DNA from: Rhodococcus ruber NBRC 15591
GTDB lineage: Bacteria > Actinomycetota > Actinomycetes > Mycobacteriales > Mycobacteriaceae
Length of the DNA stretch: 64,000 nt
Assembly (NCBI RefSeq): GCF_001894945.1
Contig: NZ_BCXE01000020.1
Span: 62,001 to 126,000 of the forward strand
Direction of reading: 5' to 3'
The notes beneath the pieces are model-generated. The model saw nothing but the letters and a program-made list of their open reading frames with translations, ran no database searches and had not been told where the DNA came from. The translations under genes and the position numbers were made by a program. Positions within the stretch are counted from its first letter, which is position 1. Each line of letters starts with the position of its first letter. Below are positions 11,395-23,253 of the stretch, in pieces.

Positions 11395-11505
11395 GAGCCG
11401 ACCCGATGAGATGCACTCCCGCACGGCGGACTGCATCTCGTCGGGCCCCGGCAGCAACAGCGACAACTAGCAGCAACAAAACCCGTGAAGGGGAAAGGAA
11501 GTTAC

Positions 11506-15477
<3,972 letters not shown>

Positions 15478-15531
15478 AGCCGTCGCCGCAGCCGGTTCGC
15501 CGGCCGCGGTCAGGCACCTGCCGTAGCCACG

Positions 15532-15567
15532 AAGGTCCCGCCCTCTTCTCTTCGGGGGCGGGGCCTT
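15532..15567 (+). terminator. rpoBC terminator hairpin
   Basis: A 12-bp stem (AAGGTCCCGCCC with GGGCGGGGCCTT, one G-U pair) encloses a 12-nt pyrimidine-rich loop 55 bp after rpoC. It lacks a long U-run, which is common for actinobacterial terminators. Confidence 0.7.
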
Positions 15568-15612
15568 CTGGGTTCCGGGGGTACCCGCGCGGCGACCCAG
15601 TCGATCCGCTAG

Positions 15613-15631
15613 TTTGGGTAGGCACTCCTAA
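15613..15631 (+). promoter_or_regulatory. IdeR/DtxR-type iron box
   Basis: TTTGGGTAGGCACTCCTAA matches the 19-bp IdeR consensus TTAGGTTAGGCTAACCTAA at 14 of 19 positions by hand alignment. It ends 20 bp before the start of a siderophore-binding lipoprotein gene, where an iron-dependent repressor would block transcription. The regulator gene is not in the window. Confidence 0.7.
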
Positions 15632-15650
15632 TTAATCGAAGGGAACGCCA

Positions 15651-16664
15651 GTGCCGTCGACCCGAATCCCGAGATTGCTTGCCGCAGCCGGTCTCGCCCT
15701 CACATTCGTCCTGACCGCGTGCTCGTCGGGCGGCGACGACCCCTCCGAGGCATCCGGCTCGGGCGCGGGCGCGTTCCCCGTGACGATCGAGCACGCCCTC
15801 GGCAGCACCACGATCGAGACCGAACCCGAACGGGTGGTCACGTGGGGCTTCGGGAGCACCGACGCCGCGCTCGCGCTCGGGGTCGTCCCCGTCGCCATGC
15901 CGGCACAGTCGTACGGCGGTGACGAGCAGGGTGTCCTGCCGTGGATCGGAGACGAGCTCACCGAACTCGGTGCCGAGACACCGACGATCCTGCAGAACGA
16001 CGGCACGGACGTGCCGGTCGAGCAGATCGCGGCGGCCCGCCCGGACGTCATCCTCGCCAACTACTCCGGGCTCACCCAGGATCAGTACGACACCCTCAGC
16101 CGGATCGCTCCCACCGTCGCGTACCCCGGTGAGCCGTGGGCCACCCCGTGGCGTGACGTCGTCTCCACGGTCGGGCAGGCGCTGGGCCGGTCCGCCGACG
16201 CCGAGCGCCTGATCGCCGACACCGAGGCGATCATCGCCGACAAGGCCGCCGCGTACCCGCAGTTGCAGGGCCGCACCGTCGCCGCGGTATGGGACACGGG
16301 CGACACGTTCTACGTCTACAAGCCCGCCGATTCGCGGGTGGAGTTCCTCACCGACCTCGGTCTCGTCAGCGCCCCGAGCGTCACCGAACTGAGCACGGAC
16401 GAGTCCAGCTTCTACTTCACGATGAGCTTCGAGGAGGTCGGCAAGCTCACCAGCGACATCCTCCTCTCCTACGCCGACGACGCCGCAGCGCAGGAACGCA
16501 CCCTCGCCCAGCCGTGGGCGCAGACCATGCAGCAGGTCACCGAAGGCAGGGTGGCGACGGTGAACGGCACCGAGCTGATCGCCGCGGTGTCGCCCCCCAC
16601 GGTCCTGTCCCTGACCTGGGGGATAGATGCCTACCTGGAGGCGCTCGCCGCCGCGGTGAAGTAG
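15651..16664 (+). CDS. Iron-siderophore ABC transporter substrate-binding lipoprotein
   Basis: 337 residues, GTG start preceded by GAAGGGA. The signal peptide ends in a lipobox (FVLTAC, Cys24). The mature part is a FecB/FepB-like periplasmic-binding fold with the usual landmarks: RVVTWGFGSTDAALALGVVPVA near the N-lobe, PDVILANYSGLTQDQYDTLSRIAPTV mid-protein, and a conserved C-lobe. It would capture ferric siderophore outside the membrane and pass it to an ABC permease. No permease or ATPase gene is adjacent, so it is a stand-alone binding protein. The iron box upstream supports iron-starvation induction. The siderophore is unknown. Confidence 0.88.
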   Translation: MPSTRIPRLLAAAGLALTFVLTACSSGGDDPSEASGSGAGAFPVTIEHALGSTTIETEPERVVTWGFGSTDAALALGVVPVAMPAQSYGGDEQGVLPWIGDELTELGAETPTILQNDGTDVPVEQIAAARPDVILANYSGLTQDQYDTLSRIAPTVAYPGEPWATPWRDVVSTVGQALGRSADAERLIADTEAIIADKAAAYPQLQGRTVAAVWDTGDTFYVYKPADSRVEFLTDLGLVSAPSVTELSTDESSFYFTMSFEEVGKLTSDILLSYADDAAAQERTLAQPWAQTMQQVTEGRVATVNGTELIAAVSPPTVLSLTWGIDAYLEALAAAVK

Positions 16665-16808
16665 CGCCGGCTCGCCGCGGTGCAGTAGGGGCGGCTCGCC
16701 GCCGTGCAGTAGGGGCGGCTCGCCGCCGTGCAGTAGGGGCGGCTCGCCGCGGTGCAGTAGGGGCGGCTCGCCGCGGTGCAGTAGGGGCGGCTCGCCGCCG
16801 TGCAGTAG
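16665..16808 (+). repeat. Six 24-bp tandem repeats, each ending in TAG
   Basis: Six exact-length units (16665-16688, 16689-16712, 16713-16736, 16737-16760, 16761-16784, 16785-16808) directly abut the stop codon of the binding-protein gene. The core is GGCGGCTCGCC followed by GC(C/G)GTGCAGTAG. Each unit keeps the gene's reading frame and ends in a stop, and each can form a small GGCGG-CTCG-CCGCC-like hairpin. The last codons of the gene itself (GTGAAGTAG) resemble the unit end. The array occupies the whole gap before the convergent phosphatase gene. Confidence 0.9.
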
Positions 16809-16821
16809 CGGCCGTTCCCGG

Positions 16822-17313
16822 TCAGCGCGGGATGTGGAAGTCGACCAGGGCGGCCTCACCGGCACCGAGGTCGTGCCACGTCCCGCGCACCTCGAGCACC
16901 GCCACGGCGGAAGTCGGGAACTTCTCGACGATCTGACGGGCGGCGTCGGAGTCGTGGTCGGCCGAGAGCAACAGCGTCGTCGCCGACAGGACGGGCTCGT
17001 GTCCCACGACGAGCAGCGTGGACACGTCGTCCGGGACCCGGCGGATCGCGGCGACCACCCGCTCCGGTGTGGTCTCGTAGAGGTCGTCGAGGAAGTCGGT
17101 GGACGCCTCGACGGCGGCCTCTGCGAGCGTCTTGCGGGCCCGCGTCGCGGTCGAACACAGCACCGCGTCGACGGGGGGCTGGTGGGCCCGCAGCCAGCGC
17201 CCGGCGAGACCGGCCTCGCGCCGCCCGCGGGGGGCGAGCGGGCGCTCGTGATCGGCGACGTCGTCCGGGTACGCGGACTTCCCGTGCCGCAACAGGATCA
17301 GGGTGCGGGTCAT
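16822..17313 (-). CDS. Histidine phosphatase family protein, SixA-like
   Basis: 163 residues. The phosphohistidine-accepting RHG motif is near the N-terminus (LILLRHGKS), and the second catalytic histidine is in VVGHEPVLS. Size and motif spacing fit the short SixA/phosphohistidine-phosphatase branch of the phosphoglycerate-mutase superfamily rather than metabolic mutases. The substrate is unknown. It runs toward the 24-bp repeat array and lies 23 bp from the thioesterase-like gene, which is transcribed in the same direction and may be upstream in the same transcript. Confidence 0.85.
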   Translation of the reverse strand: MTRTLILLRHGKSAYPDDVADHERPLAPRGRREAGLAGRWLRAHQPPVDAVLCSTATRARKTLAEAAVEASTDFLDDLYETTPERVVAAIRRVPDDVSTLLVVGHEPVLSATTLLLSADHDSDAARQIVEKFPTSAVAVLEVRGTWHDLGAGEAALVDFHIPR

Positions 17314-17336
17314 GGGTTCACCCTAGGCGGTGACGT

Positions 17337-18218
17337 TCACCGGCGGCCGACGCGTGCCACCGCCCGCACCTCGTCGTCGACCGTGAACCACAGGGTCAGC
17401 GAGTCGGCGTCGTGCCGGGCGCGCAGGACGAGCGTGTCGCCGGCGACAACCGGTCGAAGATGCTCGATCGCCGCACGATACGGGGCCGTCTGCAACTCCG
17501 GCCGTCCGGCGAGGTGCTCCTCGATGCCGTGCCAGTAGGCGGCGTTGTTGACGTGGTCGAACGGGTCGATGTCGGTGGCCCGCAGCGGGAAGTGCGTGCC
17601 GGCGTCGGCGTCTGCGGACGGCGTGGGCGGCAACCATGCCCGCCACCGCAGACGGGTGTCCGCGGCGTGACGAGCCATGTGTTCCCAGAGCCGGTCGCTG
17701 ATCCGAGCCGGCATGCCGTTGGTGGGCCCGATGTTGATCCAGAACGCCGACGTGTCCATCGCGGCGCCGCCGGTGCCCTCGAACCGCACACGGACGTTGG
17801 CCCATCGCGTGGACAGGGCGTCACACCATCGGCGCAGTTCGAGCTGTTCCCGGAAGCGGGCCGGCCGGTGCACGTCGACGACGGTGCGGCGCACGATCCA
17901 CAGCGGATCGGTGTCGGTGGCGTCGACGGCGTCGAGGTTGTCGGTGCCGATGTCCTGCAGGTAACGGGCCACGCCGTCGAGCCGGAGCCGTTCCCGGCTG
18001 TCGACGTCGCCGGTGCGCACCGTGCGCGTGGACCGGAACGCGTCGTCGGGCGGGGGAGCGGTGGCGAGGGGCTGCGCCCAGGCGTCCTCGGGTACGTGCT
18101 TTCCCGGTGCCGCTGCCGCGGCGGTATCCGTAGGTGCCGCTGCCGCGGCGGTGTCTGCGGTTGCCGCTGCCGCGGCGGTGTCTGCGGTTGTCGCTCCCGC
18201 GGCGGTATCCGAACCCAT
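17337..18218 (-). CDS. Acyl-ACP thioesterase-like double hot-dog protein
   Basis: 293 residues from ATG at 18218, which has an AGGGGG ribosome site; the open frame extends to 18374 but the extension looks non-coding. An N-terminal Ala/Thr repeat tail (about residues 1-40) precedes two hot-dog folds. The first contains GDVDSRERLRLDGVARYLQD and the second DIDPFDHVNNAAYWHGIEE, the usual acyl-ACP thioesterase pattern with Asp/His/Asn in the second half. It probably hydrolyses acyl thioesters in lipid metabolism. Chain-length specificity cannot be read. Confidence 0.82.
   Translation of the reverse strand: MGSDTAAGATTADTAAAAATADTAAAAAPTDTAAAAAPGKHVPEDAWAQPLATAPPPDDAFRSTRTVRTGDVDSRERLRLDGVARYLQDIGTDNLDAVDATDTDPLWIVRRTVVDVHRPARFREQLELRRWCDALSTRWANVRVRFEGTGGAAMDTSAFWINIGPTNGMPARISDRLWEHMARHAADTRLRWRAWLPPTPSADADAGTHFPLRATDIDPFDHVNNAAYWHGIEEHLAGRPELQTAPYRAAIEHLRPVVAGDTLVLRARHDADSLTLWFTVDDEVRAVARVGRR
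18106..18213 (-). repeat. Four 27-bp in-frame repeats at the thioesterase N-terminus
   Basis: Four consecutive 27-bp units (18106-18132, 18133-18159, 18160-18186, 18187-18213) encode nine-residue segments of the form DTAAAAAxx. The outer units are the most diverged. They encode nearly the whole N-terminal tail and begin two codons after the start. Confidence 0.85.
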
Positions 18219-18316
18219 GCGTCCCCCTGGTCTTCGTCGGGCCCCGCCGATTCTGACAGTTGCGGGGCAGGCCCGCAGCGAATCTTGCGAGCGGCGGACC
18301 CCGAGGCTACAGTCGA

Positions 18317-18350
18317 TATAACTGTTACCGGATGTCACATGAAATCCGGT
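18317..18350 (+). promoter_or_regulatory. Candidate -10 box and inverted repeat upstream of fprB
   Basis: TATAAC at 18317-18322 is an AT-rich -10 candidate in the 154-bp divergent gap between the thioesterase and fprB. It is followed by a perfect 7-bp inverted repeat, ACCGGAT (18327-18333) and ATCCGGT (18344-18350), which would lie in the fprB leader. It could be an operator or an RNA hairpin; no regulator is assigned. Confidence 0.35.
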
Positions 18351-18372
18351 CCCGGCTCTTCGAGGACGCGAC

Positions 18373-20067
18373 ATGGCCTACGTGATCACACAGACGTGCT
18401 GCAACGATGCGAGCTGCGTCGCCGTGTGCCCGGTGAACTGCATCCATCCCACTCCGGAGGAGCGGGAGTTCGCACAGACCGAGATGCTGCACATCGATCC
18501 GCAGACCTGCATCGACTGCGGCGCGTGCGCGGACGCCTGCCCGGTCGAGGCGATCTTCCCCGAGGACCGGCTCACCGAGGCTCAGACCCGGTTCAAGGAC
18601 ATCAACGCGGAGTACTACACGGCGCATCCGATGCCCGAGAACTGGAACCCGCTCACCCCGACGCCCGCCCCGCCCCGGGGGCAGGAGACTCTGCGCGTCG
18701 CGGTTGTCGGGGCCGGGCCGGCGGCGTGCTACGCCGCGCAGGAACTACTCGAGCGCTCGAATGTCGAGGTGGAGATGTTCGACCGGCTGCCGACCCCCTG
18801 GGGCCTGGTCCGCAGCGGCGTCGCGCCCGACCATCCCGGGACGAAGGCTGTCACCGAGTCGTTCGAGTGGTCGTTCCGTCGCGAGGCGTTCGCCCTGCAC
18901 CTCGACGTCGAGGTGGGCCGCGACATCGACCACGACGAGCTGCTCGCCCATCACCACGCCGTCGTCTACGCCACCGGCGCGTCCGCCGACCGCAGTCTCG
19001 GCATTCCCGGCGAGGACCTGCCCGGCAGCCATGCCGCCACCGAGTTCGTCGCCTGGTACAACGGCCACCCCGACTACGCCGACCGGGTCTTCGATCTCTC
19101 CGGTGAACGCGCCGTCCTCGTCGGCAACGGCAACGTCGCACTCGACGTCGCCCGCATTCTCACCATGGACGTCGACGAGCTGGCCCGGACCGACATCGCC
19201 GACCACGCGCTCGAGGCGCTGCGCCGGAGCAACATCCGCGAGGTCGTCCTGCTGGGCCGCCGAGGGCCGGCGCAGGCGGCCTACAGCAATCCGGAGTTCC
19301 TCGCCCTCGGTGATCTGAACGGGGTCGACGTCGTCGTCGACGAGTCCGAGCTCGACCTCGACCCCGCCAGCGCGGAGCTCGCCGCGGCGGATCCCGCCGT
19401 CGCGATGCGGATGCGGCTCGCCCGCGAGTACGCGCGCCGCGAACCCCGGCCGGGGAACAAGCGCATCGTGTTCCGTTACCTCGTGTCACCCACCGCGATC
19501 GAGGGCACCGACCGGGTCACGGGCCTGCGGGCGGTGCGCAACGAACTGATCCCCGGCGACGACGGTGCGCTCGTCGCCCGCCCCACCGAGCAGACCCTGC
19601 ATCTCGACGCGCAGCTGGTGCTGCGCTCGATCGGCTACCGCGGGGTTCCGCTCCCGGGGGTGCCGTTCGACGAGCGGCGCGCGATCGTTCCCAACGAGGA
19701 CGGGCGGGTCACCGGGGCCGGACCTGGCGTGTACGTCACCGGGTGGATCAAGCGCGGGCCGAGCGGCGTGATCGGCACCAACAAGGCATGCGCCAAGGAA
19801 ACGGTCGCGGCGCTGCTCGCCGACTTCGACGCCGGTCGGCTCGCGCGGCCGGCGTACGGCCGGCGGGAACTCGATCGCCTGCTCGGGCAGCGGCGCCCGA
19901 GCCGGGTGGGACTGAGCGGCTGGCACGAGATCGACGAGGCCGAGCGCGCGGCCGGTCGTGCGGCCGGCCGGCCACGGGTCAAGCTGACCGATCGTGCGCG
20001 CCTGACGAAGACGGCGGCCGGCCGCCCGCGGTCGGGACGCAGCCTGCTGCGTCTGGTCCGCCGATAA
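18373..20067 (+). CDS. fprB: Ferredoxin / ferredoxin-NADP+ reductase fusion FprB
   Basis: 564 residues, close to mycobacterial FprB in size and order. An N-terminal seven-iron-type ferredoxin domain shows CCNDASCVAVCPVNC and CIDCGACADACP (residues about 9-60). An adrenodoxin-reductase-like FAD/NADP domain follows, starting at about residue 105 with VVGAGPAACYAAQELL. It continues with PTPWGLVRSGVAPDHPGTK, the NADP motif VGNGNVALDVARIL and a GVIGTNKACAKETV C-terminal FAD contact. It would move electrons between NADPH and internal iron-sulfur clusters to supply P450s or other oxygenases in the cytoplasm. It is monocistronic by context. Confidence 0.93.
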   Translation: MAYVITQTCCNDASCVAVCPVNCIHPTPEEREFAQTEMLHIDPQTCIDCGACADACPVEAIFPEDRLTEAQTRFKDINAEYYTAHPMPENWNPLTPTPAPPRGQETLRVAVVGAGPAACYAAQELLERSNVEVEMFDRLPTPWGLVRSGVAPDHPGTKAVTESFEWSFRREAFALHLDVEVGRDIDHDELLAHHHAVVYATGASADRSLGIPGEDLPGSHAATEFVAWYNGHPDYADRVFDLSGERAVLVGNGNVALDVARILTMDVDELARTDIADHALEALRRSNIREVVLLGRRGPAQAAYSNPEFLALGDLNGVDVVVDESELDLDPASAELAAADPAVAMRMRLAREYARREPRPGNKRIVFRYLVSPTAIEGTDRVTGLRAVRNELIPGDDGALVARPTEQTLHLDAQLVLRSIGYRGVPLPGVPFDERRAIVPNEDGRVTGAGPGVYVTGWIKRGPSGVIGTNKACAKETVAALLADFDAGRLARPAYGRRELDRLLGQRRPSRVGLSGWHEIDEAERAAGRAAGRPRVKLTDRARLTKTAAGRPRSGRSLLRLVRR

Positions 20068-20211
20068 CCGGTTGGGGCTTCGTCTGCGCCGGCACTAGAA
20101 TCTTCCGACGGTGCCCGGCACCGCCCGCGGCGACGTCCGCCGGGGGAGCGCAGGCCGGGATGTCGATCCGCCGCGCTGTCGGGGCGCGCGCTGGTCGCCG
20201 GGCACGTCGAG

Positions 20212-20280
20212 GGTGACACGCGGTCCACGCCGGCGGTGACACGCGGCTCGCGCCGGCGGTGACACGCGGCTCGCGCCGAG
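20212..20280 (+). repeat. Three 23-bp tandem repeats in the fprB-transporter gap
   Basis: The units lie at 20212-20234, 20235-20257 and 20258-20280. The last two are identical except for the final bases, and the core is GGTGACACGCGGCTCGCGCC. They sit in the 304-bp non-coding stretch 20068-20371, in which no promoter or terminator was confidently recognised. Confidence 0.85.
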
Positions 20281-20371
20281 ACGGTCGTCGCCGTCCGGCA
20301 CGACGTGGTGCCCGGCCCTCGACTCCGTTCCGGCAGGTCCGCCTGCCCTCGCGCCTCGAGAGGACCGACCC

Positions 20372-21901
20372 ATGACAGCCCCCCATGCGGGCCCGGCCGC
20401 CGCGCCGGTGAGCGACAAGCTCGACGCGGCAGTTCTGAAGATCGCCTCGGTGGTGGTGCTCGGCGCCATCATGTCGATTCTCGACGTGACCGTCGTCTCC
20501 GTCGCCGTGCCGACGTTCATGGAGGAGTTCGACGCCGGCTACGCGACCGTCGCGTGGACCATGACCGCCTACACGCTGGCGCTCGCCAGCGTGATTCCGC
20601 TCACAGGCTGGGCCGCGGACCGATTCGGCACCAAGCGCCTCTACCTCGCCGCACTCGTCCTGTTCGTCGCCGGTTCCGTGCTGTGCAGCATGGCGTGGGA
20701 CATTTCTTCGCTCATCGCATTCCGGGTCGTGCAGGGCCTCGGTGGCGGCATGCTCATGCCGCTCGGCATGACGATCATGACCCACGCGGCGGGCCCGCAC
20801 CGCGTCGGCCGCGTGATGGCGGTGCTCGGTATCCCGATGCTGCTGGGCCCGATCGGCGGCCCGATTCTCGGCGGGTGGCTGATCGACACCGCCAGCTGGC
20901 ACTGGATCTTCCTGATCAACCTGCCCATCGGTGTCCTGGCGCTCGTCGCCGCCGTGGTGATCCTGCCCAAGGACCGCCCGAGCAGGTCCGAGTCCTTCGA
21001 CTTCGTGGGCATGGCGCTCCTGTCGCCGGGGCTGGCGCTGTTCCTGTTCGGTGTCTCCTCCATCCCGGAGGTCGGCACCGTCGCCGCGACGCGGGTCCTC
21101 GTTCCCGGCGTGATCGGCGTCGCGCTGATCGCCGCGTTCGTGTTCCACGCCTTGCGCGCCCGGAACCCGCTCATCGACCTGTACCTGTTCCGCAACCGCC
21201 AGCTGACGTTCGCGGTGCTCACCATGTCGGTGTTCGCGATCGCGTTCTTCGGTGCGGGGCTGCTGTTCCCCAGCTACTTCCTCCAGGTGCGGGGCGAGTC
21301 GACCCTGGCGGCGGGCATCCTGCTCGCACCGCAGGGCCTCGGCGCCATGCTCACCATGCCGGTCGCCGGCCGGCTCGTCGACCGGATAGGCCCCGGGAAG
21401 ATCGTGCTCGTCGGCCTGACCCTCGTCACGCTCGGCATGGCGGTCTTCACGCAGGTGGGCACGGACACCTCCTACGTCCTGCTCCTCGGCGCGCTGTTCG
21501 TCATGGGCATGGGCATGGGCGCCACGATGATGCCGACGATGACGGCCGCGCTGCAGACGCTGACCCATCAGAGCGTGGCCCGCGGGTCGACACTGATGAA
21601 CATCGTCCAGCAGGCCGCCGGCTCCGTGGGCACCGCGACCATGTCGGTGATCCTGAGCAGCCGCCTCGTGACCCCGGCGGGGGCACCCGAGGGCGGGGGA
21701 CAGATGGACCAGGCGGCGCTCGACCAGATGCCCGCACCGGTACAGGAATCGATCCTCACCTCGCTCGCCGACGCGTTCGCGACCACGTTCCTCGTCGCGA
21801 CCGTTCTCATGGCGCTCGCGGTGATCCCCGCGCTGTTCCTGCCGCGCACCCGCGTCAAGCATCCGGCGGGGGAGGGACTGCAGCCGGTCGTCGTCCACTG
21901 A
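20372..21901 (+). CDS. DHA2-family MFS multidrug efflux transporter
   Basis: 509 residues with about 14 predicted membrane helices, the layout of EmrB/QacA-type drug:H+ antiporters. Motif C-like LDVTVVSVAVP appears in helix 1 and motif A WAADRFGTKRLY after helix 2. The helix-5 segment GIPMLLGPIGGPILGGWLID is the antiporter motif with repeated Gly/Pro. It probably exports amphipathic compounds from the cytoplasm. No regulator is adjacent. It is followed by a strong hairpin. Confidence 0.9.
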   Translation: MTAPHAGPAAAPVSDKLDAAVLKIASVVVLGAIMSILDVTVVSVAVPTFMEEFDAGYATVAWTMTAYTLALASVIPLTGWAADRFGTKRLYLAALVLFVAGSVLCSMAWDISSLIAFRVVQGLGGGMLMPLGMTIMTHAAGPHRVGRVMAVLGIPMLLGPIGGPILGGWLIDTASWHWIFLINLPIGVLALVAAVVILPKDRPSRSESFDFVGMALLSPGLALFLFGVSSIPEVGTVAATRVLVPGVIGVALIAAFVFHALRARNPLIDLYLFRNRQLTFAVLTMSVFAIAFFGAGLLFPSYFLQVRGESTLAAGILLAPQGLGAMLTMPVAGRLVDRIGPGKIVLVGLTLVTLGMAVFTQVGTDTSYVLLLGALFVMGMGMGATMMPTMTAALQTLTHQSVARGSTLMNIVQQAAGSVGTATMSVILSSRLVTPAGAPEGGGQMDQAALDQMPAPVQESILTSLADAFATTFLVATVLMALAVIPALFLPRTRVKHPAGEGLQPVVVH

Positions 21902-21912
21902 ACCACCCGCCC

Positions 21913-21944
21913 GGAGGGGCCGTGACGTAGGTCGCGGCCCCTCC
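21913..21944 (+). terminator. Terminator hairpin after the DHA2 transporter
   Basis: A perfect 10-bp stem GGAGGGGCCG / CGGCCCCTCC with a 12-nt loop starts 12 bp after the transporter stop. There is no U-tract. Confidence 0.65.
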
Positions 21945-22002
21945 GCGCGTCTGCGGCTAACCTCGTTCCGGCACCACGACGGCGACCCGAACGGACGATC
22001 CC

Positions 22003-22491
22003 ATGAGCATCGAACCCACCGACCCACGCTCCGCGTCGACAGACGGACAGCCGCGTCTGTGCCGGCGCACCCTCTTCGGCGGGGCCGGTGCCGTCGCCGC
22101 CGCCGCGGTCCTGTCCGCGTGCGGCGCCGAGAGCGAGGGCACCGAGCGGGCAAGCACCGACAGCGCCCCCGCCGCGCCGACCACGCCGCCGGAGCCCGGT
22201 CCGGACGCCACGGTCGTCGCCGCCGCGGCCGACATCCCGGTGGGCAGCGGCGTCCTGTTCGCCGACCGGCGTCTCGTGGTGACGCAGCCCGTCGCCGGGG
22301 ACTATCGGGCGTTCGTCGCGCTGTGCACGCATTCGGGGTGCAACATCACCGGTGTCGAGGCCGACGAGATCGTCTGCGACTGTCACGGCAGCCGGTTCCG
22401 TCTGGACGGGACCGTGAGCCGAGGTCCCGCCCGCAAGCCGCTGAAGGCGCGCCCGGCCGCGGCCCGCGGTGCGGACGTCGTCGTCGACTGA
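22003..22491 (+). CDS. Tat-exported Rieske [2Fe-2S] lipoprotein (first copy)
   Basis: 162 residues. The N-terminus has twin arginines (Arg21-Arg22, CRRTLFGG), a hydrophobic stretch and a lipobox (VLSAC, Cys40), so a folded, cofactor-loaded lipoprotein outside the membrane is expected. Cluster ligands are Cys108 and His110 (CTHSGC) and Cys125 and His128 (CDCHGS); Cys113 and Cys127 would form the stabilising disulfide. It is an electron-transfer protein of unknown partner. It opens a cluster with a second Rieske protein and a histidine-bearing membrane protein. Confidence 0.88.
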   Translation: MSIEPTDPRSASTDGQPRLCRRTLFGGAGAVAAAAVLSACGAESEGTERASTDSAPAAPTTPPEPGPDATVVAAAADIPVGSGVLFADRRLVVTQPVAGDYRAFVALCTHSGCNITGVEADEIVCDCHGSRFRLDGTVSRGPARKPLKARPAAARGADVVVD

Positions 22492-22579
22492 TCTACGCGA
22501 TCGGCTGAGCGGACGGGCGGGGGCGGAGTAGATTCGACCGCGACATCATCCCTGAAGTGCTGACCGGCAAGGGGACCCC

Positions 22580-23218
22580 ATGGTGCGCAGGGGGCCGTTG
22601 ATCACGTTGGCGGCGGTGGTGGTCCTCGCCGCCGTGCTGCTCGCGGTGAATGTCTCCAAGGAGGACGACGGCGCGACGCCGGCCCCGGGTCCTGCCGCGA
22701 CGGCGGCGCCGGACCCCACGACGACGGCGACCTCGGCTGCGGTGGAGTTCCCCGCGCAGGCCACCTACGTCGGACAGATCCCCGTCGCGACCGGGACTCT
22801 CACGCTCGCGATCGCCGTCGAGGGCGAGGACGCCGTCGCGTACGCGTGCGACGGCAGCGCGGTCGAGTCGTGGCTGGCCGGCGACGCAGAGGCCGGCCGG
22901 CTCGAGCTCGAGGGCCGGGAAGGAGCCCGTCTCGAGGGCGAGTTCGACGGCGCGACGGTGCGCGGCACCCTGTGGCTCGGCGACCGCAGCTGGACCTTCG
23001 ACGCCGCGCCGGCCGAACCGCCCGCCGGCCTCTACCTCGCGAACGTCGGCGATGTCCGGGCGAGCTGGATCGTCACGCAGGACGGAACCGTCACGGGCGT
23101 GCTCCGCGGCGGCGACGGCGGCACCACACCTGCCCCGGCCCTCGCACCCGACGGGACGGCGGTCGTCGACGGGGAGACCGTGACCGCGGACCCGGTGTCC
23201 GGCAGCGACACATTCTGA
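22580..23218 (+). CDS. Putative secreted or membrane-anchored protein of unknown function
   Basis: 212 residues. One hydrophobic segment (about 5-23) serves as signal or anchor, followed by a Pro/Thr/Ala linker to about residue 55. A beta-rich domain of about 150 residues then contains repeated GxxEGEFDGATVRGTLWLGD-like strands. No family was recognised and there are no lipobox or metal motifs. Only 35 bp separate it from the DUF6529-like gene and 88 bp from the first Rieske gene, suggesting a shared operon. The fold resembles small beta-sandwich or lipocalin-like secreted proteins only by impression. Confidence 0.7.
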   Translation: MVRRGPLITLAAVVVLAAVLLAVNVSKEDDGATPAPGPAATAAPDPTTTATSAAVEFPAQATYVGQIPVATGTLTLAIAVEGEDAVAYACDGSAVESWLAGDAEAGRLELEGREGARLEGEFDGATVRGTLWLGDRSWTFDAAPAEPPAGLYLANVGDVRASWIVTQDGTVTGVLRGGDGGTTPAPALAPDGTAVVDGETVTADPVSGSDTF

Positions 23219-23253
23219 CGTGCCACCGCGCGGTGACACCGAGAGGAGGACGG

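Noticed and set aside
8014-11466. 1150-residue open frame antisense to rpoB
   Set aside because: It mirrors the strong codon bias of rpoB at GC-rich third positions; the amino-acid content is unnatural and RpoB is unambiguous.
19979-22153. 724-residue minus-strand frame across the DHA2 transporter
   Set aside because: Asp/Arg/His-rich shadow translation opposite a clear 14-helix transporter; no domain.
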